25,345 nt of DNA, taken from the IMG/VR virus record IMGVR_UViG_3300048551_000139, positions 1-25,345 of that record, one strand, 5' to 3'. Source of the DNA: a virus. Below the pieces are notes generated by a model, which was not told the origin of the DNA, did no database searches, and worked only from the letters and a program-made list of their open reading frames with translations. The translations under genes were made by a program, and so were the position numbers. Positions 7,344 to 14,906 of the stretch are shown piece after piece (within the stretch, counting starts at the first letter, position 1; every line of letters begins with the position of its first letter).

Positions 7344-8852
7344 TTGGTACTAACATTAACAGATGATAATCAATTTCTACGAATTGATGATGCTACTGAA
7401 CTTGAGTTAGAACAGATTACAATCTCCCTTACAAAAAGAATTGAAAGTTGGAGATTTAATCCGTTAGTAAAACGAGGAGTGTGGGATGGTTATGTCTCTT
7501 ATATTAAAGATGACAAATGGATTCCAGCTGGACTATGGAGGCATGTTATACAAATTTGTAAAGATTATAAGATAGAGATTCAAATGAACGGAATAAAACG
7601 TTTAATTGATCCAGATATTAACGCAGAAGCATTTGAAGAATGGGCTCTTAATTTCTTTAAAGGTGCTGAGATAACTCCAAGAGATTATCAAATAGAAACA
7701 GCATATAACATACTTAAATTTAGAAAGTGTTTAGCGGAGTTGGCAACATCAGCTGGTAAAACTTTAATTAGTTTTATGACTGTTGCATATATGCTAGAAA
7801 AGAAAAAAGCTCAAAAAATATTATTTATAGTACCTAACGTATCTTTAGTTGTACAGGCCCATGAAGATTTTCATGAATATAATTACATGAATAAAGTTAA
7901 TTTAAAGATTCAACAGATATATTCAGGTAAAAAAATTAAAAGTAATAAAAATATAATTATTGGTACATATCAATCTTTAGTAAAAAAAGATAAAGAATAT
8001 TTTAGTCAATTTGACGCTGTTTTAGTAGATGAAACTCACAAAGCAAAAAGCGCATCTATAAAAACAATATTACAAAAATGTACTAACGCAAAATATAAAT
8101 TTGGTCTTTCAGGAACAATTCCTAAAGATGGATCTCTTGATAAATTAACTCTTATGAGCCAGACTGGTCCAGTTATTAGTGAAGTCAAAGCGGCTTTTCT
8201 ACAAAAACAAGGACATATTGCAAAATGTTTGGTTAAAGTAATTCAAATGAACTATGCAACAGAAAATCAAAGACAAGCGTTTCAAGAGCTTGCGCAGAAC
8301 AAATATGATAGAAAGGATGTTTTCCAACTTGAACAAAATTTTATTATTAATAACGAAGCACGTCTTGATTTTATCTCAAGCGTTATTTCCAGAGTACCCA
8401 GGAATAGCCTTGTCCTTTTTCACAGGATTGAACACGGTAAAAAATTATATGAAAAACTTAGACAAGAAAGCGATAAAAGAGTTTTTTATGTGGATGGCGG
8501 AACCAATACTGATATTAGAGAAGAATATAAAAAGAAAATGGAAGCCGGTGAAGAAGTTGTCATCGTTGCGTCCTATGGTACTTTCTCAACAGGGATCTCG
8601 ATTAAAAAAATACACAACATATTCTTTACGGAATCTTTTAAAAGTGAAGTGATTATCAGGCAATCAATAGGACGTGGTTTAAGGCAACATGAATCAAAGG
8701 ACAAGGTTTTAATAATCGACTTTGTTGACGACATTAGAACGCAAGAGTGGGATAATTATCTATATAAACATGGTAAAGCTCGCCAGGCAATATATAAACA
8801 AGAAAAGTTTGATTATAATATTAAAATAGTCAATTTTGAAGGAGATATATAA
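7344..8852 (+). CDS. uvsW: ATP-dependent DNA helicase, UvsW-like (TTG start or upstream indel)
   Basis: This 502-residue superfamily 2 helicase matches T4 UvsW across its length. The N-terminal double-strand-binding region has WRFNPLVKRGVWDGYV (T4: 'YRFNPRFRYGNWDGRI'). Walker A is ATSAGKT (residues 134-140), the DEAH-type box is DETH (229-232), motif III lies in FGLSGTIP, motif V in VASYGTFSTGIS and motif VI in QSIGRGLRQ (440-448). UvsW remodels D-loops, R-loops and stalled forks, and in T4 helps switch from origin- to recombination-dependent replication. The frame is closed by TGA at 7338-7340, so the only available start near the expected N-terminus is TTG at 7344. An ATG at 7337 is one base out of frame and would read MKLVLTLTDD if one A were removed. 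Confidence 0.9.
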   Translation: MVLTLTDDNQFLRIDDATELELEQITISLTKRIESWRFNPLVKRGVWDGYVSYIKDDKWIPAGLWRHVIQICKDYKIEIQMNGIKRLIDPDINAEAFEEWALNFFKGAEITPRDYQIETAYNILKFRKCLAELATSAGKTLISFMTVAYMLEKKKAQKILFIVPNVSLVVQAHEDFHEYNYMNKVNLKIQQIYSGKKIKSNKNIIIGTYQSLVKKDKEYFSQFDAVLVDETHKAKSASIKTILQKCTNAKYKFGLSGTIPKDGSLDKLTLMSQTGPVISEVKAAFLQKQGHIAKCLVKVIQMNYATENQRQAFQELAQNKYDRKDVFQLEQNFIINNEARLDFISSVISRVPRNSLVLFHRIEHGKKLYEKLRQESDKRVFYVDGGTNTDIREEYKKKMEAGEEVVIVASYGTFSTGISIKKIHNIFFTESFKSEVIIRQSIGRGLRQHESKDKVLIIDFVDDIRTQEWDNYLYKHGKARQAIYKQEKFDYNIKIVNFEGDI

Positions 8853-8887
8853 GATATACGTAAATAAAATAAATAAAATTTATAAAA

Positions 8888-11308
8888 ATGGCAAAAATGA
8901 ATAAAATCAGTTCTTTTCAAACTTTTTCTGAAGTAAGAGAGGCTGAAAATGCTGATAAACTACAACAAGAAAATCAAGCTAAAAGATTAGAGCTAACAGA
9001 AAGAATAGGTAAAATATTAGATGAAATGGAAATAACATCTTTTGAAGACTTAGACGAAGAAGTTAGAGATCAATTAGTAGAAAAAACGTTCGGATTAGTT
9101 AAAGAAGGAGATAAAACAAAAGTTTCTAAAAAAGAAATTAAAATGCATCTGGATATGTTCCAAGCAGGAGACATCGATGGTAATGATTTATCACAAGCTA
9201 TTTCTGCAATTATATTCGGAGAAGTAAAAGGACCGGGTATGGAGTCTAAAGATTCTGAACAGGTTTCAGAAGCAACTGTTGTTATGGACGCAATAAACCC
9301 TGATGATAAAGATTTCTTAAAATTCTTAAAAAAGAATAAAGTTAAAGTAATTGACACTGTAAAATCAGGCCCAAGTGGACATCCTGAAATTACAATGCAA
9401 GGAAAAAGAAAAGATCTTGAAGCAGTATTAGCTGACGGTGAATTAGGATGGGATGATCCTGGTTTAGCAGAATTTATTGAAGAATCAATAAACATTTCAG
9501 AAGCAGTAATAGTTACTGGTAGAAGAGACGCTAAAAAAGTTTTAACAGCATACACTAAATTTTTCCAAAAATATCCAGCATTAGCTGATAGGAGATTTGC
9601 AGGTTTACATTTAGGAGCAATCAAATCCTTAATGGTTTCTGCATTAACAGATGCTAATTTTCATAGAGAATCAGCAGCGTGCGGAAAGTCTATTAAAGGA
9701 GCAAAGCTTCAACCTGTTTTTATTAAGCCAATGGAATTAAATAAAACAGAAATTAAAATACCTGTTGGTAAAGTAGCATCTATTTTAGATGATAATGCAT
9801 CTCTTATTTCTGGTGCAGCCGGCTTTTCTGGTTTAGGTATTGCTGAAGGAACAGCATTATACTTAGATTCTCTTAAATATGTTAAAGAAGCAGAAGCAGT
9901 TATTGCATGTTTTAATTCTACGTTTGAAAGTGAAGTTACTGACGTAACAGAAGGTAATGCATTTTTAGGAGCTAGAGCTAAGGCTATTGAAGAAGATGCT
10001 GAAGAATTTGAATTTAACGGTAAAAAATATCCAGTAATTAAAGAATCAGAAGAAGTTACTGAATCAGCCGAACCAAAGTGTAATAATAAAAAAGGACATT
10101 TATATAAGCAAATTGATAAGGACGGAACGGTAGAATGCGTGCACTGTGGTCTAAGAAATTCATTAAGCGAATCAGAGGTTAATGAAGCTAAATCTTTTAA
10201 AAATACTGAAGATTTTGAAGCATTTTTAAAGGAAATCGATGCTATGCCAGAAAGAGCAGTTAGAAAGATAATGGGTAAAGAATATATCGATACTCCTGGT
10301 TTTTATGAAGATGAAAAGGATGATTATGATGATGTAATTGACTTCATGATTTCAAACATGGGTGCAGATATTTATCACCAATTAGAACAGTGGTGGGAAA
10401 ACAATGTTCAAGAATCAGCAGTTACTGAAGCTAAATTTGTAAAAGATTTTGATAAAGATGTTTTAGATGCTGAAACCAAAGCAGATATAACAACTTACTA
10501 CCCTTCTGCTAAATTCTTTATAGGTAAATCAACCCACTTCTTCGGAGAATTAGATAAAAATTTATTTTTTAAAGCATATTATAAAGATTATGTAAAGAAG
10601 GCTGGTGGTAAAATCGATGGTGATTTTAAAATTGTAATGATATATTCTGAAAAAGGTAGAAATTTTGTACCTTTATTTACTAGAGAAGTTACTGAATCAG
10701 TGGTTACTGAAGCTAAAATTAATTCTGACGAAGAGTTTAAAGAATATGCTACAACTGTTTTACAAAAAGCGTTTGGTGAAGATTATGACGAAGCAAAAGC
10801 AAACGAAGTTATTGATGGTATTTTAGCAAAAGTTGACGGAGATTACGGCGCTGCTGTAGGAATGTTAACATCTTCATTAGGAGAATCAGTAGTTACTGAA
10901 AAAACATATAATAAAAAGTCTTTAATGAAAGCAATGAAAGCCGATGATGGTATGATACAATTAGGCAATGGTCAAGAATATGTTATCTACGCTTACGGTA
11001 ATGGTAATGATGATAACGACAATATGTGGGGAGATAAATCAATCTTTGCGTTAGACCAAGACGGCGAAGAGCATGAAATTGAATATTCTGATATTGTAAG
11101 TTATAATGAAGCTAACGCTGATGGAACTATTTCAGATGATGAAGACGAAAAAAGAGAAGAACTTTTAAATAGAGTTAAAGAACAAATGGAAGAGCTATTA
11201 GCATCTGCTGAATTTGATGCTAAAGAAATTGGTGGTTCTTTTAGATCTCCTGGTATTATGTTTGATATTAGAAAACAACTTGATAAGCAAGTTAAAAAGT
11301 TTAAATAA
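8888..11308 (+). CDS. Modular polyprotein with repeated protease-like sites; probable internal head protein
   Basis: This 806-residue protein has no single recognised family. It consists of 40-150-residue modules separated by repeated sites of the form hydrophobic-x-Glu|small: Glu128 (QVSE|A), Glu205 (NISE|A), Glu355 (DVTE|G), Glu392 (EVTE|S), Glu433 (EVNE|A), Glu514 (AVTE|A), Glu608 (VVTE|A) and Glu671 (VVTE|K). These resemble the (Leu/Ile)-x-Glu sites cut by the T4 prohead protease gp21. The N-terminus (ISSFQTFSE) resembles a capsid-targeting peptide. Module 393-433 is a tiny zinc-ribbon candidate (Cys398, His404, Cys417, Cys420), and module 609-671 is a compact helical unit ending GDYGAAVGMLTSSLG. 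It overlaps no neighbour and is followed by a strong terminator. Cleavage and packaging are inference from motif repetition. Confidence 0.72.
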   Translation: MAKMNKISSFQTFSEVREAENADKLQQENQAKRLELTERIGKILDEMEITSFEDLDEEVRDQLVEKTFGLVKEGDKTKVSKKEIKMHLDMFQAGDIDGNDLSQAISAIIFGEVKGPGMESKDSEQVSEATVVMDAINPDDKDFLKFLKKNKVKVIDTVKSGPSGHPEITMQGKRKDLEAVLADGELGWDDPGLAEFIEESINISEAVIVTGRRDAKKVLTAYTKFFQKYPALADRRFAGLHLGAIKSLMVSALTDANFHRESAACGKSIKGAKLQPVFIKPMELNKTEIKIPVGKVASILDDNASLISGAAGFSGLGIAEGTALYLDSLKYVKEAEAVIACFNSTFESEVTDVTEGNAFLGARAKAIEEDAEEFEFNGKKYPVIKESEEVTESAEPKCNNKKGHLYKQIDKDGTVECVHCGLRNSLSESEVNEAKSFKNTEDFEAFLKEIDAMPERAVRKIMGKEYIDTPGFYEDEKDDYDDVIDFMISNMGADIYHQLEQWWENNVQESAVTEAKFVKDFDKDVLDAETKADITTYYPSAKFFIGKSTHFFGELDKNLFFKAYYKDYVKKAGGKIDGDFKIVMIYSEKGRNFVPLFTREVTESVVTEAKINSDEEFKEYATTVLQKAFGEDYDEAKANEVIDGILAKVDGDYGAAVGMLTSSLGESVVTEKTYNKKSLMKAMKADDGMIQLGNGQEYVIYAYGNGNDDNDNMWGDKSIFALDQDGEEHEIEYSDIVSYNEANADGTISDDEDEKREELLNRVKEQMEELLASAEFDAKEIGGSFRSPGIMFDIRKQLDKQVKKFK
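10412..10906 (+). repeat. Dispersed 24-base repeats encoding the ES-x-VTEAK linker
   Basis: Copies at 10412-10435 and 10694-10717 are GAATCAGyrGTTACTGAAGCTAAA and differ at only two of 24 bases. A third copy at 10883-10906 matches through GTTACTGAA and then diverges. A degenerate relative occurs near 10042-10066. They mark module boundaries of the polyprotein and could mediate recombination that shuffles modules. Confidence 0.7.
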
Positions 11309-11320
11309 AAATAGAAAAAA

Positions 11321-11354
11321 AGATGACCTGGATTTTTCCGGGTCAAATCTTTTT
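11321..11354 (+). terminator. Intrinsic terminator after the polyprotein gene
   Basis: GACCTGG (11325-11331) pairs with CCGGGTC (11338-11344) with one G-U pair and the loop ATTTTT. The stem can extend through AGAT/ATCT past a two-base bulge and is followed by a T-run at 11350-11354. It begins 13 bases after the stop codon. Confidence 0.8.
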
Positions 11355-11355
11355 A

Positions 11356-11370
11356 TTATATTAGTAGTAT
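11356..11370 (+). promoter_or_regulatory. TTATATTAGTAGTAT element (putative promoter)
   Basis: The same 15-mer occurs at 21094-21108. In both places it directly follows an intrinsic terminator and precedes a new gene, which is the expected position of a phage promoter. Here it runs into the start codon (ATG at 11369), so either the transcript is nearly leaderless or the element acts at the translational level. Confidence 0.45.
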
Positions 11371-11671
11371 GAAGAAAGCAAAATTATATGAAGAGTTTAT
11401 CAACGAAGAAATCTATTTAACATATAGTGAAATCGTAGGTTATCAATTTGATAAGTTTTTAGAATCATATTTTAAACTAAATAAAGATAACAAAACAGTT
11501 TACGATAAAAAAGAAGATTTTACGTATGGTTTTAGAAAAGGATCTAAAACTGCACATTGGAAATATGATCACGATAATTTCGAATTACACCACAGTGAAA
11601 AAGAATTTCATGTCTTAGGTCTTATAAATTTTTATAAACAAGCATCAAAGGGACATCCCTGGTCTAAATAA
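11369..11671 (+). CDS. Small hypothetical protein with capsid-targeting-like N-terminus
   Basis: This 100-residue protein begins MKKAKLYEEFINEE, close in form to the T4 capsid-targeting sequence MKTYQEFIAE, with a plausible cut after INE (Glu13). The remainder is polar and aromatic with many Lys, His, Asp and Phe residues (FELHHSEKEFHVLGLINFY). No membrane segment or known motif is visible. It is the first gene after a terminator and starts the unit that contains the ligase-like and modular proteins, so I infer a head-packaged protein. The biochemical function is unknown. Confidence 0.6.
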   Translation: MKKAKLYEEFINEEIYLTYSEIVGYQFDKFLESYFKLNKDNKTVYDKKEDFTYGFRKGSKTAHWKYDHDNFELHHSEKEFHVLGLINFYKQASKGHPWSK

Positions 11672-11681
11672 AACATACGCA

Positions 11682-12965
11682 ATGAAAATATTATCATTTA
11701 AAGATTTCTTAATAGAAAGAGAAAATAAAGAAGTATTAGACTCTAAATTAATTTTAGAAGGTGGGGCAGCAGGTCACATGTCACATCCATTTGATGAAAA
11801 AGATTTGACATTTGCAGATTTTAAAAAGATAGTAACTGCTGGTCTTCAAGGTGAATTAAACTTTGAGGAAGAAGCAACTGAAAAAACGGATGGACAAAAT
11901 GTATTTGCAACAGTTCAAGATGGAGAAGTAAAATTTGCCAGAAATAAAACTGAATTAGCAAATCCAATGGACTTGGCTACTTTTAAGAATAAGTTTGAAG
12001 GACATCCAAGTAAATTAGTACAAGATACTTTTCAATTTGCTGCAGAAGATTTAGCAAACTCATTAAATAAATTATCCCCTAAAGATTTAGAAGTTTTTGA
12101 TAATGGTAAAAACTGGATGAACATGGAGTTAATTTACTCTAAGAATCCAAACGTTATCTACTATGACCGCGATGTTATTCAATTTCATGGTATAAAGAAA
12201 ACTGATGGTGAAGGTAATACTATTGGAGAAGATAACAAACCAGCAAGATCAATTGCGAAAGCAATGCAAGATCTTAAAATTAATGTTGGTAAAACATTTA
12301 CAGTTATCCCACCTCAAATTATTAAATTAGGTAAAGATTTAGAATTTGATAAAAATCAATCTAAATTTATAAAACAAATAGAAGCGTTAAGAGATCGTTA
12401 TAAATTAACAGACGCTGATGAAGTTTCTAGATATCATGAAATGTGGTGGAGAGAAACAATAGATACAAATTTCCCTGATTTACAACAAGACTATAAAGAA
12501 GGTTTATTATTAAGATGGGCTTATGGAAATAAGAAGTCTTTAAATATGAGAAGTCTTGCAAAGGAAATAGGAAAAGATGAAGCAGCTTCTGTTAAGAAAT
12601 TCGACAAAGAAGATGTTAAAAAGAAATATAAAGAAAACATTAGACCTTTTGAAGATTTATTCTTAGAACTAGGATCTATAATTCTTAAAAATGCTTCTAA
12701 TTTTGTAGCAGCAAATCCAGACAAGGAAATGCAAAGATTACATAATCAAATTAGAAGTGAATCAGAAAAAATTAAAAAAGGCGGAGGAGAAGCTCAAATT
12801 GCAAAAGTAGAAGCTGAACTTGCTAGGTTAGAAAGAATTGGTGGTGTAGAATCTATTATACCAACTGAAGGAATAGTCTTTGTATATAAAGGAAAAACAA
12901 TGAAATTAACAGGTACGTTTGCAGCCATTAATCAATTAATGGGAATTATAAAGTACGGAAGATAA
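11682..12965 (+). CDS. Ligase-like covalent nucleotidyltransferase, probable head-packaged protein
   Basis: This 427-residue protein shows the ordered motifs of the ATP-dependent DNA/RNA ligase superfamily. Motif I is EKTDGQNVF with candidate AMP-accepting Lys68, and the NKTEL segment near residue 90 fits motif Ia. Glu149 lies in NMELIY (motif III). PTEGIVF has Glu396 (motif IV) and MKLTG has Lys408 (motif V). A long helical, Lys/Glu-rich insert (about residues 250-385) separates motifs III and IV. Before the domain, the N-terminal segment MKILSFKDFLIE resembles a capsid-targeting peptide, and LILE|GGAAG (Glu26) fits a prohead-protease site. GGAAGHMSHPFDE follows at once. A distinct conserved phage family with a ligase-like core is most likely; the substrate is unknown. 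The next gene starts 10 bases downstream. Confidence 0.6.
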   Translation: MKILSFKDFLIERENKEVLDSKLILEGGAAGHMSHPFDEKDLTFADFKKIVTAGLQGELNFEEEATEKTDGQNVFATVQDGEVKFARNKTELANPMDLATFKNKFEGHPSKLVQDTFQFAAEDLANSLNKLSPKDLEVFDNGKNWMNMELIYSKNPNVIYYDRDVIQFHGIKKTDGEGNTIGEDNKPARSIAKAMQDLKINVGKTFTVIPPQIIKLGKDLEFDKNQSKFIKQIEALRDRYKLTDADEVSRYHEMWWRETIDTNFPDLQQDYKEGLLLRWAYGNKKSLNMRSLAKEIGKDEAASVKKFDKEDVKKKYKENIRPFEDLFLELGSIILKNASNFVAANPDKEMQRLHNQIRSESEKIKKGGGEAQIAKVEAELARLERIGGVESIIPTEGIVFVYKGKTMKLTGTFAAINQLMGIIKYGR

Positions 12966-12975
12966 ATAATATAAT

Positions 12976-14859
12976 ATGGCACTTAAAAAATTAAGAGAAC
13001 ATTTTCAAGAAACTAATATTAATGAGTTTCATAGATTGTTAAAAAATAGAGTAATGGTTGTTGAAAAAATTTCAGCACCATCTTTTTATGTTAGAAGAAA
13101 TGAAGAAAAATTTGAATTTTATAAATCTTCAAAATCTAAACCTCTAACAATAATAGATAGAACTATTATGTCTCTTTACGAAGTTGCCATTAAACATATA
13201 CAAAGTTTAAATCCTAAAAGTAAAAAACAATTACCAGATAATTATAGATTTGGTTTTGAATATTTACCAGAAGAAAAGGTTTCTGAATATGTATACACTA
13301 AAATACCTAAAAATACTTTAATATTAACGCACATCCACCAACTAGGTGAAAACGGAAAAGTAAAAAAGACAATTATAGATCCTTTAATTATAAAAAAATG
13401 GGCTACCGTATTAGAAGTACAACAACAAGAAGTTATATTTGACGGAACTTTAGATTCAACTCAAAAAGAAAAGCTTATTAATTTATTAGAAATGAATGAT
13501 AAAGCTTTTTCTGAGGCATTTGACTACGATATAGAAACGGATAAATTAGTTTCTTTCACAAAAGAAATATACAAGATATTTAATATTAATTCAACATCAA
13601 GCGTTCTTCAAGAGGATTTAGAATCTGAAATAGATGGTTTAGTTTTAAATTTTGCTGAAGGTAAAAAAATACAATCTTATAAATTAGAAGATTTTATTAG
13701 AAAACCTTTAAATGAAATTAGAGAAGGTTCTCATACATATCAAATAGCAATCGCAGATATATTAGAATATTTTGTTAATTATAATTTTTCAGAAACAAAT
13801 TTAGTTGAAGAAAATGCAGAAAAAAGATATATAGAATTAATCTCAGCAGCATTTAACAAATACGTTAATAAAAACGCAACAAGATATATTGGAGTTAATT
13901 TCCAAAATGCAGAATTTTCTTCTTCTAAATTATTTAATTTAAATACAACATTCATTAAAAACGAAAAAACATTAACACATGTTTCAAATGAAGTTTTATC
14001 AAGTTTATTTAAAATAACATTAGGTACTTTTAGAAAGCATAAAACGAAAGCAACAGATATATTAAATGATGATATGATATCTCAATTAAATAATATAGTT
14101 GATAAAATCAATGATGTTGTTTTTCTAGAAAAAGCAGACGAAAATTCTATATATAATTATAAGAATTTTATGATGCATAACAATATAAAAAGCGAAGTAA
14201 CTTTAAATGAAGCGCTAACTGTTAAGCACGCTGAGCAAGGTAAAGAATTAGTAAATATGTTCGTTGGTAGATTTCAGCCATTCACATTAGGACACGCCAA
14301 AGTTTTAGAAGCAATTCACAAACAAAATGGATATCCAGTTATTGTATTTTTAATTAAAGCAAAATCTAAAAAGAAAGGTGACGAATTTAGAAAACCTTAT
14401 TCTGAAGATTTACAAATTAAAATGTTTAAACAAGTTCAAAAGCAATATAAATTCTTAAAAGAAATTATAGTTCTTGATAGAGGTGCAATTGATTATATGT
14501 TTAACGAATTAAGACCTAAATACGAGCCAGTACTTTGGGGAACAGGATCAGACAGAATGACTTCTTATGGATATCAAGTAAATAATGATTCTTATAGAGA
14601 TCAATTAAATGTAAGATCCGATTTTGGTTTATTTGAAATACCAAGAACAGATAATAATATTTCAGCAACACAAGTAAGAAACGCAATGTTAGACGGTGAT
14701 GAATCTTTATTTAAAAAGACTACCCCAAAGGCAATTCATAAAATGTATGATGTTTTAAAGTCTGAACTTGAAAAATCTATGGAGATGGTTGCAGCTTCTA
14801 AAGTTGTATCAGAATCCGTTATGACATTTCAAGAATATATGAATAAATTAAAATCATAA
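12976..14859 (+). CDS. Ligase-like domain fused to NMN-adenylyltransferase-like domain
   Basis: This 627-residue protein has two recognisable parts. Residues 1-245 look like a divergent ligase-type nucleotidyltransferase: VEKISAPSFYV (Lys31, motif I position), FGFEYL (Glu95, motif III), LILTHI (116-120, motif IIIa), IDGLVLNF (219-226, motif IV) and YKLED (Lys236, motif V). Motif I lacks the usual KxDG glycine. Residues 428-610 form a Rossmann-type adenylyltransferase with MFVGRFQPFTLGHAK (GRFQPF and an xGH at 439-440) and ISATQVR (562-568), as in NadM/NadR-type NMN adenylyltransferases. TLNE|ALTV at Glu412 could separate the halves, and VVSE|SVMTFQEYMNKLKS forms the C-terminus. A head-packaged bifunctional enzyme is my inference. 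Activity of the N-terminal domain is uncertain. Confidence 0.68.
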   Translation: MALKKLREHFQETNINEFHRLLKNRVMVVEKISAPSFYVRRNEEKFEFYKSSKSKPLTIIDRTIMSLYEVAIKHIQSLNPKSKKQLPDNYRFGFEYLPEEKVSEYVYTKIPKNTLILTHIHQLGENGKVKKTIIDPLIIKKWATVLEVQQQEVIFDGTLDSTQKEKLINLLEMNDKAFSEAFDYDIETDKLVSFTKEIYKIFNINSTSSVLQEDLESEIDGLVLNFAEGKKIQSYKLEDFIRKPLNEIREGSHTYQIAIADILEYFVNYNFSETNLVEENAEKRYIELISAAFNKYVNKNATRYIGVNFQNAEFSSSKLFNLNTTFIKNEKTLTHVSNEVLSSLFKITLGTFRKHKTKATDILNDDMISQLNNIVDKINDVVFLEKADENSIYNYKNFMMHNNIKSEVTLNEALTVKHAEQGKELVNMFVGRFQPFTLGHAKVLEAIHKQNGYPVIVFLIKAKSKKKGDEFRKPYSEDLQIKMFKQVQKQYKFLKEIIVLDRGAIDYMFNELRPKYEPVLWGTGSDRMTSYGYQVNNDSYRDQLNVRSDFGLFEIPRTDNNISATQVRNAMLDGDESLFKKTTPKAIHKMYDVLKSELEKSMEMVAASKVVSESVMTFQEYMNKLKS

Positions 14860-14906
14860 ATAAATAAAGAATATATAATCTTATAATATAAAACAAAATA
14901 AAAGTC

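Noticed and set aside
8254-8652. 132-codon + strand frame inside UvsW
   Set aside because: It is nested in a clear helicase gene whose motifs lie in the other frame; the product has no protein-like pattern.
9070-9624. 184-codon open frame on the minus strand
   Set aside because: It lies wholly inside the 806-residue gene, has Ser/Phe/Leu-rich low-complexity translation typical of an antisense shadow, and no start context.
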